The position numbers were made by a program, and so were the translations under genes. This document shows, piece after piece, positions 25,831 to 37,567 of a stretch of 64,000 bases of DNA. Position 1 is the stretch's first letter, and every line of letters begins with the position of its first letter. Under the pieces are notes generated by a model. The model ran no database searches. It was given only the letters and a program-made list of their open reading frames with translations, and had not been told where the DNA came from. The DNA is from Albifimbria verrucaria (lineage: Eukaryota; Ascomycota; Sordariomycetes; Hypocreales; Stachybotryaceae), in contig JAHREC010000018.1 of assembly GCA_020081605.1 (NCBI GenBank), positions 620,001-684,000 on the forward strand, read 5' to 3'.

Positions 25831-26321
25831 ATGGAGTCTCAGAACAAACTTACCGAGTCAACTCTCGTCGCGACTGCAACAGCGTACTTGGACGCTATCT
25901 CAGATCTGAACCCCAGTCTACTGTCTTCACTTCTCAGTGAAGAGTACAAACACGAATTTGCACCTGCGTCTGCGGCATTGGGCTCTCCTGTGGGAGGTGA
26001 AAAGTTTATCTCTCGCTTCGAAGCGCTCCGTGACGTCTTACGAGGATATCCAATAACCATCAAGCGGGTTTCTACCAATCTGGGGCTAAGCAAGTGATCG
26101 TTTGGGCCACTGGCAATGCCGACTTCCACCCGCATGTTAGAAACGAAGAGGATGTATGGAGTTTCCAAGGAGAATACATGTTCATGTTTACAATGAATGC
26201 AAGCGGAGACAAGGTGGAGCACACTCTCGAATTTGTTGACAGCCAAAGCACCATGGAAATGAGAGCCATGATCGCACACGCATCCCAACGTATGATTCAA
26301 ACGGAACTATGTATGAAATGA
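25831..26321 (+). CDS. SnoaL/NTF2-like small protein
   Basis: Single exon, about 163 residues after restoring one G in the run at 26082-26085. It opens MESQNKLTESTLVATATAYLDAISDLNPSLL, has the helical start of the NTF2-like cone fold, and ends in the beta-rich part VIVWATGNADFHP ... GEYMFMFTMNASGDKVEHTLEFVDS. This is typical of fungal SnoaL-like proteins found in metabolite clusters, where some act as cyclases or isomerases and others are of unknown function. No active-site residue can be assigned with confidence. Its promoter has a TATA box. Confidence 0.75.
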
Positions 26322-26520
26322 ACAAGACTCTCATGTATGATGAGCAGTACCTGGGAGGCCTAGAAGCTGCACGTGTATTTTTAGTTTCACTTTGGATCGT
26401 CTAGCTGGGATTCTAGATCTATTCATATCTTCCTAACTGTTACCGTTCATCGCCGGTCATCCTCGTAATTGACGCCTGGCAAAAGTAGACCCATCACAAT
26501 CAACCGATAATCCCTAAATG

Positions 26521-26921
26521 CTAATCATCGTACTGAGACCCGTGGACAGCCCTTCCGCTTTGAAGTGATACGCAGCCGCCCTTGCTACCACACTTGCACG
26601 CATCGATAGATGGAAAGCCGCAGATACCAACGCCACCATTCGGACACGCAGGGGGAGCACTGCCTTGCTGTTGGCGCACATAGGGAAGGCTCCGCAACAG
26701 TTGCCAACGTCTCTTACTACACAGTCGCTGTCCTGTGCGCAGACGAACTGGGCGGGCACAACAACTGGGGAGGTTCTACTTCGCAAGCTCTGATTGGAAG
26801 TTAAACTCGTGCCTCATTGACAAGGCAAGGGACGGTGAAAAACAGAGCGAAGGACTTACGCAATTGGGCTTGCGCCGGCGCATGCTGCCACAGTGACGAG
26901 GAGAAGAGTGGAGAGTAGCAT
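26521..26921 (-). CDS. Small cysteine-rich secreted protein (effector-like)
   Basis: Two exons, 26921-26860 and 26787-26521, with a 72 bp intron; about 109 residues. The N-terminus MLLSTLLLVTVAACAGASPI is a clear signal peptide. The mature part has ten cysteines in the pattern CAQDSDC, GNCCGAF, PMC, PPACPNGG, GICGF, DACKC and GGC. One A is missing in the AA run at 26665-26666 (TT on the plus strand); without that correction the frame is lost after AFPMCANSK, which hides this gene from simple ORF searches. I do not recognise the family. Size, secretion and cysteine content resemble fungal effector or protease-inhibitor-like peptides; this is inference only. Confidence 0.68.
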
Positions 26922-27855
26922 GATGACTTGTGTGGATTTAACTGCCCGGATTTAGTGTTCAAGACGTACGGGTTGCCCACCATCTTGGAAGAGGGTAACT
27001 TGGCTCCATATATATCTGTGGTGAAGTTAGAGTTGATCGGAGCATCGGGCAATTGAATTCACGCCACATGCCACCGAAGCATCCGACAAGTCATCAGCCA
27101 AGGCTTCTGATTTGCGGTTTCGAGACAAAGTTTAGCGATTAACACGTAAGACCTTGACTAGGCATGAGCTTAGATGCCCATCGACACACTAAATACATTT
27201 GTCATGGTAGAGCTGAACAGGGTACGAAAAGACATGTTTTACTTTAATCACTTGACCCCCGTATTCGTCGACCGTCTCTCGGCCGACTAGACTCGGACGG
27301 GTTTAGAGGCTGTGATCTATGAGAGGACTGTATGAAAACTGGAAAACGGAAAAAGGACGAGATGAAAGGGCCAATTAGACAACACGCATATTCACGCGCT
27401 ATTGGTCAAACCGCCTGTCGTCATTGATGACGCTGATAACAATGCAAAGATAGAGATCTGAGAAAAGCAGTGAAAGAAGCCCCGTCAGCTGAACAAGACA
27501 TTTCTGTCTGACTCAAATCAAAAGAACTTCCAAGACTTGCAAGGGTCTTTGCAAACAGAACAATTAGTACATACCGTAAAGGATTATGTATTTTGTGAAC
27601 ACTTAAAGACTCCAAACTGATCTGTGATTAGTCGTTTGAGTTGACGGAATGTTCTGATTCACTTTCAATATCGGACTCGGCACCAACATCAAGAAAACGG
27701 CCATAGGAGGCCAACTCTGGCCTTCAAAGCTGAAAATTGCACATGCCACAGCAAAGAATGAGTCACGGGCAGGTGTATTCCGGGGTACAATTTCGAAATC
27801 TTTGTGATTGATTTGTAAAATAATCCGTTATTCTGCAACCCGCCAACCGCTTCCC
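26922..27855. other. Intergenic region
   Basis: About 930 bp between the promoter of the cysteine-rich peptide gene and the 3' end of the alcohol dehydrogenase. No gene or repeat is evident. Confidence 0.5.
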
Positions 27856-28971
27856 TTACTTGCTGCAATCAACAACATATCGGCCAACTATCTTGTTTTC
27901 GGCCATCATCTGGTAAACATCTTGGAGCTGACTCAAACCAACGAGCTTGTGTGGTGCCTTGATCAACCCTAGTCGGAAGAATTCGATAGCCTCAGCGGTA
28001 TCTTGCCGGTTTCCTACATAGCTTCCTTTGATGTTGATCATGCGAACAACAGTGTCAAAGATAGGAGCCCGAAGATAGGCATTGGCTGGAAGACCAATGC
28101 AAACCACAGATCCTCGTGATCGGACGTACCCAACAGCCTGCTGGAATGGCTGCTCAGCTGTCGCTAATAGAAGAACTGCATGGGGTCCAAGCCCGTCCGG
28201 GGTCGCAGCTTTGATTGACGCAACCAAATCGGAAGTAGTCTTGAAATCAATGTAAGCTGATGCACCAAGCTCTCGGCAAACTTGAGCCTTGTCATCTCCA
28301 CCGTCTATGGCAATGGTATGTATTCCCATGGCTTTGGCGTATTGTAAAGCGAAGCAACCGAGACCTCCACCTGCACCAACAATGGCAACATATTGTCCCG
28401 GTCGCGCGCCTGATTCTTTGAGACCCTTATATACTGTGAGGCCAGCACAGAGAATGGGTGCAACATCCTCCAGACTGCACTCCTTGGGAATGTAGGCGAC
28501 GTGTGCTGCCTTGGCCACAGCATATTGCTGGAACGTGCCATCAACGGTATATCCGGATAGGAGAGCGTTGGGGCAAAGAGATTCGTCGCTCTGCAAGCAG
28601 AATGGACAGTTGAGGCATGATCCGTGCAGCCACTTGATACCGACATGATCTCCGATTTCGACGTTGTCGACGAGCTGACCTTTGGAGACAACGACACCAG
28701 CTCCTTCGTGGCCACCAATTAAAGGCATTTTTCTCTCCAGTGGCCAATCACCTTTCATTGCGTGAAGATCTGTGTGGCAGACACCAGAATACTTCAAGTT
28801 CACCAAAACTTCATCAGGCCCTGGCTGACGGACGGGTATCTTTTTGAATGACACGGCTAATACGAGCGTTAGTTGTTATTGAAGCTAATGATGGATAAAG
28901 AATGACGTACGGCCACCCGACTTCTCCACGACCTGCGCCCATTGCTCACTTGGGATATCTGGAGCTGTCAT
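27856..28971 (-). CDS. Zinc-dependent alcohol dehydrogenase (ADH1-like)
   Basis: Exons 28971-28911 and 28856-27856 with a 54 bp intron; 353 residues, the normal fungal ADH length. Catalytic zinc segment [16 protein letters not shown] and [10 protein letters not shown]; structural zinc loop [15 protein letters not shown]; the Rossmann glycine motif [19 protein letters not shown], with an acidic residue in AIDGGDDK that favours NAD over NADP. It interconverts primary alcohols and aldehydes in the cytosol. No targeting peptide is seen. The frame is intact. It resembles the yeast ADH1 subgroup rather than the benzyl or cinnamyl types. Confidence 0.95.
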
Positions 28972-29773
28972 GTTTATGGTTGGCAATAACAATGCCTCGT
29001 CTGTGTATGAAAGAGGAAGAATGGTGTGAAATGAGAATGTTTAGAATGGTATGGGATTCATCACTTCTTGGTAAGTACTTAAACAATTCAATTACAGTAA
29101 CGAGACACATGGCCGGAATTTATAACGTCACAACTGCTCATAGTTCCAAAGGCTATCGGATGATGTCGCGGCTAGGATCTCGGCCGACTCCCGATCACCT
29201 GGCTACATTACACGCCGTTCTTGATTTGCCCAGGAAACAGCCACCTGGGTAGTGGGATCCCTTAACCCGAGAGTTTGCTTGGGGTGATTGTGAGGTGAGT
29301 TGCCATACCATCTCGCTAAGGTGATTTGCATGCCACAACCGGATGACCGGATGAGGCGGGCTGTCGCTAGCGTTGTGGCTGTAGCTTTCTGCACAGAACC
29401 CAAACCAGAGATGAATATGTTTTCAAGTCGGAAGTGCTAACCAATTGCGTTGTTAAATGCAGGGTTGTTGAAATATCAAGCGGCCTGAAACCACTGCGTC
29501 TTGGCCAAAGGCTCGCCGTGCAACCGAACAGTTCCCTTAAGCCGTAGGATGACTGCGAGCTGGAACAATGACTGGTCTACGTCGAGCAGCATGCAGAGAA
29601 TAAGCCCAACTGACCCACAAGCTAGTTGGCGATACCCCGCTGGCTTCGGCACTCTCCGCTAAGAAGTGGCACGATTTCGCTTGTGGGCCGGGCCGCCGTG
29701 ATCACCATGATTGGCCTAGGCCATGGGTAATATTGTTCATGACTTGTTTGGCTAGCTAATGCTTCTGTCTCGG
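28972..29773. other. Intergenic region upstream of the alcohol dehydrogenase
   Basis: About 800 bp without a supportable gene. It contains the ADH promoter and the 3' region of the GNAT gene. Confidence 0.5.
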
Positions 29774-30474
29774 TTACTTCGAGAGGCTCCGCCGTAGCAT
29801 GGATACATGGGGTACGCCGAAGATGTCCACTGTTCTAACGTTCTCGAACCCAGCTGCTCTGTACAACGGCACGCCGGCCGGTGTGGCGACTAAGTAGCAA
29901 TCTTTGCCATGTGCCGCCGCTTCTTGAAGTCCCCAGTTCAAGAGAATCTTCCCAATCGCCTCTCCGTTGATGATCTGGATGAACACCAACGGAGTCAAGA
30001 TCTAAGGATGAATGTCAATTGCAAGTTCGAGCGACGTAATACACTGGTCGGACTCACTCCAAACGTCCCTGCTGCCTCTCTCACCAAATGACGCTTGCTC
30101 ATCTGCCTCAATAACCTTCCGCAACTCGGCAAATGCTTCCTGATCTGCTCCTGCGAAGGATCTCCTAGGCGGCGGTGGTGAATCGTCCTCTTCCTCGACG
30201 GGAACAAACCAGACAGCATATCCCACTATCTGGTCATTTAAAGATTCATCAATTGCTACCATCACCGCAGAATTCAGAGCTTGCAAGCGTGCTGACTTTC
30301 GCAGGATACTCCATTGCCTATGCGCCTCGCCATCCGGGGTTCCTGGGGCTTTGAGATGAGGGGAAATAGGCGATGCGCAATCGCATCTGTGCTTGGATCG
30401 AATGCGGCGATTGAGACATCAACAATTGCCGCGAGGTCAGCCTCCGTTGCTGGACGAAGGTGCACACCACCCAT
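29774..30474 (-). CDS. GNAT-family N-acetyltransferase
   Basis: Exons 30474-30058 and 30001-29774, intron 56 bp; about 214 residues. Features are the N-terminal MGGVHLRPATEADLAAIVDV strand and helix, IVGYAVWFVP, an acidic-to-proline insert, then DSVGVHPDHQRRG with the acetyl-CoA loop R-R-G-x-G-K, LLNWGLQEAAAHGKDCYLVATPAGVPLYRAAGF, the standard alpha4 to beta7 tail. One base is missing at 30345-30348 (GGGG on the plus strand), and one base seems to be in excess near 29957 inside the acetyl-CoA loop. The substrate is unknown; relatives acylate small metabolites or peptides. Confidence 0.85.
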
Positions 30475-30860
30475 GGTGTTGATAGATGTTGTGAGTTTCT
30501 AAGGGAGAAAGTGCTCGGGACTGCATATGCGATTTTCTCCACTTGTCATGTTCTTCGCTTTTAGGACTTCTGTCATCTGTTTAGGACTCCAGAGGAGTCA
30601 TTTCTCACTAGTGTTATCTCAATGCATAGTCTAAACCTTTCCTGTCTCCGCAATCTGACTGGAAACCGCGATATCAGCCACTATTAGTACTCTATATCGT
30701 GACAGGATGGCGATGGCTATATTCCAATTGATTCGCAGATAATTGTTGCCCCTATTAAAAGGCAAATCTACTTCTAACTATGTCACGTCCCCAAGATGTT
30801 ACAATAGTGGCTCATCGCTTTGCAAATCTTGGTGCGAAGCCCAAGTTTCCCTGGTCCAAT
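30475..30860. other. Intergenic region
   Basis: 386 bp between the GNAT start and the 3' end of C2H2 paralogue B. Nothing further seen. Confidence 0.5.
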
Positions 30861-33800
30861 TCAATATGCCGAACTCCGTTTCATATCTAATATTATATCT
30901 ACAATTCTGTTGACGTGATCGGAAACTTCTTCGGGCATCGAATCCAAGTTGAGAATCTCGTCTAGCGCACACTCTACACGCCCTAGATGATGGCGCGTGG
31001 TGAATTTATCTTGGTGCAACTGCGTGTTCTCTTGTCGTAGTTGTATGTTTTCGTCACAAAGCCTTCTATTCTCTTCCTTGACTTGATTGTATTGAGCCTT
31101 CAGTCTAACACAAACTTTCTCTAGCTTCGTACGATCCGGGACTCTATCCCGCACTGCCTCTGTGCTCGCTAGTGATGTTGAACTGGAAGCAGTAGCTTGG
31201 CTAAGCGCAGTGGCTACATTCCACGGGCTTGACTGGCCTGAGGCTTCTGAAGAGAATGGAGACGTATTACCCGAACTTGACAGCATAATTTCGGGAATCA
31301 TGTCCACATTGGGCTGCGCTGGAACCTCGAAAACCGGGACGGAGAAATGCTGTGAGACGAAAGTAGTTGAACTTGGGGGATCATGTTGGTGTCTTCTACA
31401 CCATCTTGTTGTTGAACTGGATTCACACTAAGAGTTCATTTAGTTAGCCGTCGTAGAATGGTTGCCAAAGTCAAGGATCTTGATAGTAACTTACGCTGGC
31501 ATGTCAGCGAATGAGGCCTGGAATAAAACCGAGTTGGGAATATTTATGGCTGGAATTATCATGGATGTATCGTAGTGGATGTAATCTGAAGGGTATACTC
31601 AGCAACTCGCCAGGGGAAGGAGTTTCAATACACACTCACAGGGCGAATATTGCAATTTAAGCAAGTCAATACTTCGTTCCGCCATGCCAGGAATCAAGCG
31701 CTGGAAGATAGCCCACCAGGCGTCCTCTTCAGAACCATGATCCGTTGGCAACACAATAGCCTGCTCGTCGTCTATGCTCATGAGACGTTCAAAATCCGGT
31801 AGGGACTTTTGACCACAGTCAACGGTGTCTTCGTGCTCTCTAGCGAGTCGACTATGTTCAAAAGACTTCCAACAACGTCTGCAACGTCGGGACCTCATAT
31901 GTCGGCGGCCTAGATGTTGCCTGATGAATTTTAATCAATATTCTATTGTTGTATCAAATATCGAACAAAATCATGAACACACCTGAGTCTATTCAAATCT
32001 TCGCACCCTCCTTGTGGGTTTCGTGGCCCCTGTTTGAAGCAGTCTAGAGCGTTTGGCTCATATACTTGATAAGGACAAGCGAGCCTAGGACGATTATCTA
32101 TATCCATTGCAGGAGACTTACCTTTCCGTCTCTTTCGACTTCGCTTATCTTTTTCATTCCAACCGTCGTTGTCCTTTGCTCCAGACCGAGTACTTGAACT
32201 GCCACCTTCGGGATCATCCGAGCAAAGAGAAGCAATATATAGATTGCTACCCGAATCACGTCTTTCTTCTTCATTGTTGTCGCCTTCCACAGCATCGTGA
32301 GTCTCGGAAATGTCATCTTGCGAATCAAACTGATTATGCTTGTCACCTAACTGCAGTAGCTTTTTAGGCAGAATGTTGATAGAAAGCTGGATCGATGCCA
32401 CTCCTATTTGAGGGATGGACTTGAGCGCTTGTGACCGGAATCGTGATCGATACATACGCGAAAACAAGTCATCTGGGCGCAATAATTTTGCGTCGAGACT
32501 CCCATCTTCCGCATGAACTGATTTGGAAGTTATTTCGTTACCCAAACTTTTTGATTGCAAGAACTTTCAAGAAGTCGATTTGGCAGAACATGGCATTCAG
32601 TTATTGAGAGCTCTGCTGGAATCACTTGACCTGTGCGAGTGTGATATTGATGAACCTCAATATCTCTCCAAGATCCATCAAGCACAGCTTGACCAATAGT
32701 TAATAAGTGCTCGCAAATATGACCAGTCAAGTCTTCGGAAAGGTCAAAGCGGCCATCACAAAACTGACAAGTATAATCATCACCGGGCGCAGTCACCCAT
32801 TTGTCTTTGGTATAGATTTTGTGAGCAGTGCTTATATGCTTTGCCCAGTCTTGCTGACTGCTGAAGGATTGTGGGCCTTTGCATGACTCCCAAGTACAGA
32901 TGAAGGGCTTAAAAGCCGTGTCTCGTACTCGCCTTGAATTTCGAGAACTGGGACTTGCCATTGGTCCAGGTGATGTATTCGTGTAGCATAATGAAATGCG
33001 ATACGATCTGCTAGGTTGTGACTTCGTCTTAGACCAGTGCATTTGTGGACCATGAGGTGTCGAAGCTGGCTAGAGACCTCGGTGAAGGGATGGGTATAGA
33101 AGAGATCTGCGCATGCTGAAACACCAGCACTTGGAGCAGCTGATTGAATGCATATATCCGTACTTTGGTTCGTAAGTGGATGATTCGTAGTTGGCGACGA
33201 TTCAGGAAAGTCATCATCTGTGTCAACATTTCCTTTGAGTATATTGCATAAAGCACGTAAGCGTTCGGCCGTCTCCACTCTCTCAACGCCATCAATACGC
33301 GTAGGGAGCTGATCAAGGACAGTTGAAGAAGATGAACTGCCAACAAGAGTGGAACTCCCAAGCGTGTCTGTCCTTGTACCGGCGAAGCTCGTCTCATGGG
33401 GTAGAGGTTTCGCAAACACAAACTTTACTCCATTATCACCTCGCTGTAAATCATCTTTTGGTGTCTGATTCGTGAGCTCCAATGTTCTGTCAGTATCAAG
33501 CTCCAGCATGCGAGAATAGTCCGGCCAGTTTCTTTGATTGAATCTAATTAGACAATGCACAATACACCATACTGCGCGTAAAAATTGAAGCACTGAAATA
33601 TGTATTGTAGGAGTTCACAAATTAATAGCACTTACATAGTGTCTTTGGGCTTTTGTCCAATCTTGCCCAGAAATTATGAACAAATATGCGCCGCACTGTC
33701 GTGAGCATGGGGACTTCGAGTGTCTCCTGTTGCCCTTCCTTGTGTTGGGTGTGCTTCCATACGGAACTGGACGCTCACTGAGTGGACTAAGCAGTTCATG

Positions 33801-33881
33801 TTTGGTATGCGATAACAAAAAGCCAGTAGGTAACTTAACGGGTGTTGCTCTGGGCGTCTCTATGTCGGGAGTTCTCCTCAT
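30861..33881 (-). CDS. C2H2 zinc-finger-type regulator, paralogue B
   Basis: Five exons: 33881-33636, 33592-31983, 31920-31640, 31585-31495 and 31427-30861. Intron lengths are 43, 62, 54 and 67 bp. About 932 residues. The N-terminal part is Ser/Thr-rich. A finger-like segment ICTWESCKG ... WAKHISTAHK and YTCQFC ... HICEH lies near residue 310. A basic SRKRRKGK patch is followed by the CPYQVYEPNALDCF ... DLNRLRQHLGRRH and RRCRRCWKSFEHSRLAREH pair. The tail ends in a leucine/asparagine heptad coiled coil (EENRRLCDENIQLRQEN). Four bases are missing, at 33580-33584, 32911-32914, 32548-32552 and 31375-31379. Restoring them gives an exact multiple of three. The intron after NRLR has the same position and phase as in paralogue A. 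The start codon is tentative. Confidence 0.75.
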
Positions 33882-35203
33882 GGCGATGAAAGAAATCCTC
33901 AAGACGAGAGAGCGGCTTCGCAAGACACGTCAGACAGACGCTTCTTTCAAATACTTTGCCAGGCTATGATGAAGTTTGCCAAGAAGAGAATAAGGGGTTA
34001 AGGGGTTATAATAGAGTGCGAGCCTTTCCAAATTCTTGCATGCTCAGCCTTACACAAATGTGTAAAAAGCAAATAACTCGAATACTTGATTCGCTCAAAT
34101 GGATACAGACTAGCCGCTCAATTGAGTCGCATTCAAAATTGACGCATATGTCATTGGTCAAATCAAGAATACGTAAGTGAGCCTTAATCAAGCAAAGAAT
34201 GCATGTTCTGAGTCGCTTGACTCTATGCCCGTTCGCTTTCAGATACAAGTATTCATCCCCAAAGTTTGCAATTTAATTCATATTGTTAGTCTCTTGGAGT
34301 ATTGACTTTCTATGGTATCATTGCCTGCACATACCTCCTTCTTATAACCCTCTTGTCATAGCTACTCGCTCTCTAGAATGCTCAAACACCGCATATCGTG
34401 TATTTTGAAATGCTACAATACTTCTGGCCATTACGTACAAGCAATCTTATGGCAAAATGAAATACTAGAAAAAGACATGAAATATCTTTAAAACCAACTA
34501 TAGCCTCCTGGAAATGTTCTCGCGGTTATTTACCATTTAGAGTGTTCCAGGCGCGGGTGCTGCTTTCCTCTCTGTGTGACTAGCTGACTCATAATATTAA
34601 CTCTTAGACATTTTAATTTAGCACTTGAAGACTAAATGATAGAGGCACTTTTAGGACAGCATGTAACGACTCCCAAGTTCTTCGAAAAAGATACAAATGC
34701 GGATATCCAGAGTGTGCCCATGCCATCACAAGGAGAGGTGGGAGTTTTAAGACACCGAACTCTTTATACAACAAGATGAATAAACCATCTATATCATCGA
34801 ACAGCTACGAGAAATTCGTAGCTATAAATAGCCTTGTTCTGGTTACAATCACATTTAAATTGTTTTTCAAAACTCGCGCCCGTCCAGCAATGTTATAAAC
34901 CTGACAAGGAGTACGATGAGCTCTCTGAGATGGATAGCTGGGTAAAAGAATGAGATTTAGGCCAGCTAGCCCATATTATTCGCAGCTTACACCGAGGGAA
35001 CGCGATATTGTCTTGCATCCATAGTCGAGACCTCTAAAGTGACTGGATGGGCGTCCTGACACGCCACCATCAAAAGTCAACACGAACATATGTTCGCCAA
35101 GAGAAGCCACTTCCTCAAGTAGGAAAGAAATTTCAGTGTCAAAGTTACCTGTCATTCTCCGTGCGTGTCAACTAATCTCGAAATTCACGTTTAGTGGCGG
35201 GCG

Positions 35204-35240
35204 TTGATGCGCGCTGTGCATATTGATGTGCGCTGTGCAT
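35204..35240. repeat. Two tandem copies of a 19 bp unit
   Basis: The unit TTGATGCGCGCTGTGCAT occurs twice with a 19 bp period and one C/T difference, about 700 bp upstream of the GH7 start. Confidence 0.7.
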
Positions 35241-35840
35241 GATGCACGATTTCAAAAGAAAAAACGCACTCACGCTCCAATAATGGCACCACCTGACAGA
35301 GTTACCATACACCAACGGGTCAAAAAGGCAAGAAAGCCGGAGGATGCAGCGAGTAGCTGAAATAGTCGAAGAACCGGTGACGAGTTTGGGGTTATAGTTC
35401 GACTTCGGTTCAATTCAACCGACTTTGTGATTACCAATAGACAACGACCACGAGCATCGGCTCGTCGCTTAATGAGGGGTCATGCAGGAAGTCCAAGGCA
35501 GTGATGCAAGAACCTTTCATCCGTATATTGATATGAATATACTAGAAATGTTGTGGACAAGAACAGTTTATGACATTCTTATGCTAACCCGTCTTATGCC
35601 CCTGAGTAGGCTCTGCCATGTCGCCGGGGATGCAGAAATATAACAAACACTGTTCCCCGCGACCTTCATTCAAGGAATAAGAGGGCTGAGAACAACGTCG
35701 TCCGTAATTAATGCGTACCTGAAGAGGATGCGTGATTGACATCTGATGTAACCTAGTTAAACTAGATGCCTGTCAGATCACGCTCTCATTTTACGCTGAA
35801 GGAAGGAGACACTCCGAGACAGATTCAGATGTGCCAAGAA

Positions 35841-35848
35841 TATAAATA
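35841..35848 (+). promoter_or_regulatory. TATA box (TATAAATA) of the GH7 gene
   Basis: A perfect TATAAATA lies 91 bp upstream of the preferred ATG at 35932 and 28 bp upstream of the alternative ATG at 35869. This spacing favours the downstream start. Confidence 0.6.
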
Positions 35849-35931
35849 CATAGCCACTATCTCTTAGAATGCAATTTCAACAAGATCATTCAAATCTGCA
35901 AATGATATTTCACTCTAGCGGAAAGCACATC

Positions 35932-37567
35932 ATGATCTTCCAGTCAATCTTTGCAGTCCTCTTGGTGGCTGTAGAAGCTCAGCAGGTGGGTTATCTGCAA
36001 AAAGAGGTCCATCCTCCGCTCTCGTGGAAGAAATGCAAGGCGCCAGGAGCTTGCAGCAGTGTCTCAGGGAAGGTTGTTTTAGATGCTGAGTGGCGATGGC
36101 TACGAAAAGTTGACAGTTACCATGCCTGTTACCTTGGCCAGTCCTGGCTCGAAGATTCATGCAGCAGTGTCGAGGACTGCACGAAAAATTGTGCTGTCGA
36201 GGGTGCCGAGAGCTATGAGCGGTTGTATGGCGTCAAGACCAAGAATGACAGTATTTCGCAAAAGTTTGTCACCTATCATGAATTCTCATCTTCGATAAAC
36301 AACCGTGTTTTCCTCCTCGAGTCGGATACCAGGTATCAGACGTTTACCCTCATGAATAACGAGATTGCATTTGATGTCGATCTTTCGACAGTAGAATGCG
36401 GAATTGCTAGTTCTTTGTATTTCGTCGAAATGGACCCTGATGGAGGCATGTCGAAGTTCCCTACAAATAAAGCTGGAGCTGCATATGGTACTGGGTATTG
36501 CGATGCAAGCTGCCCTCGTAGCAACAAGTTTATCGCAGGCAAAGTAATGAACTGTGGTGCCCTAGTATGAGTCCCACTAATTGTTTCTATAGGCAAACTA
36601 TGATTATTGGCAACCGGACGAATACAGCTCTACTACAGGGAGAGGACATTATGGGGCATGCTGTTCTGAGTTTGCTGTCTGGTAATGGTGCTCTCGAATG
36701 ATAAGAACTGGCTTCAGCGTTAACCCTTCTTACTAGGAACTCGAATGCCCACTCATTTTCAATGGCGTCAAAGCTCTGTAAGAAAGATGGATACCACAAA
36801 TGTGTCGACGACTCATGCGATCCCGAGGTAAATGGGTATCCGATACAAGGATTGGATTGTGACAGCTACGGGTGCGATTATAACCCATACAGACTTGGTG
36901 TCCCGGATTTTTACGGCAAAGGAAAGACCTTGGACACGAAAAAGAAATTTACGTAAGTTTATGATAACTTCTTGTCCCTTCATTCCTGACTTGGAGCTCA
37001 TACAATATGTCTAGCGTTGTTACTCAATTCCAGAAGACTGGAGTAACCCAATTCTATATTCAGGATGGTAAAAAAATCGAAGCACCGGCCCCAGCATATC
37101 CAGGACTGTCAGGAACGTCTGGTTTAAGCGAAGACTACTGCGACAAGAAATCTGATGTCTTTGGAGAGCGAAATTCCTTCCTTGAGAAGGGTGGCTGGGC
37201 TCATCACAACCAGGTGCTTGAACGACCAATGGTTTTGGCAATGGCTATCACAGGCGATGTAAGACTCTGAAACAGAAAAGGTGGATGTCACAATGCTTAC
37301 TCTTTGATATATAGTATTGGACCTGGAATCTTTGGCTTGATTCTGCCTGGCCTGGCGGCGTTGATCCTACAATACCAGGAGTGGCAAGAGGCGACTGCCC
37401 AAATACGGATCGAGAGCCATCAACCACCGAAGCTAGGTGGCCTGGAGCGTAAGTAATTTTGTGATATAGATCCTTATTGCTTACCGATTTGCTAATGCTA
37501 TCAACACAGCACGGTTGTGTGGTCTAACATCCGTTTTGGCCCGATTGGATCTACTGTTGTTGTTTGA
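35932..37567 (+). CDS. GH7 cellobiohydrolase/endoglucanase homologue with a degenerate catalytic motif
   Basis: Six exons: 35932-36543, 36593-36681, 36737-36952, 37015-37258, 37315-37448 and 37510-37567; 450 residues with no frame break. The signal peptide [16 protein letters not shown] precedes [19 protein letters not shown]. Family segments are [90 protein letters not shown] and [10 protein letters not shown]. There is no cellulose-binding module. The catalytic E-x-D-x-x-E motif of the family is altered: [13 protein letters not shown] keeps the first Glu (residue 230), has Ala at 232 in place of Asp, and lacks the second Glu together with one neighbour. The motif spans the exon 2/3 junction; no alternative splice site restores it. 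The protein is probably not an active cellulase. Confidence 0.9.

Larger units (their letters stand above)
33882..35931. other. AT-rich intergenic region of about 2 kb
   Basis: No supportable gene. The interval 34240-34900 is clearly AT-rich and stop-dense in all frames; it may be an old repeat worn down by mutation, but no terminal repeats or transposase residues can be seen. The distal part holds a 19 bp tandem duplication (35204-35240) and the GH7 promoter with a TATA box. Confidence 0.5.

Noticed and set aside
22368..30474. Complete secondary-metabolite gene cluster
   Set aside because: No polyketide, non-ribosomal peptide or terpene synthase is present in the window.
35405..35421. GGTTCAATTCAACC, like a tRNA T-arm
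   Set aside because: No acceptor stem, D-arm or anticodon arm can be folded from the flanking sequence.
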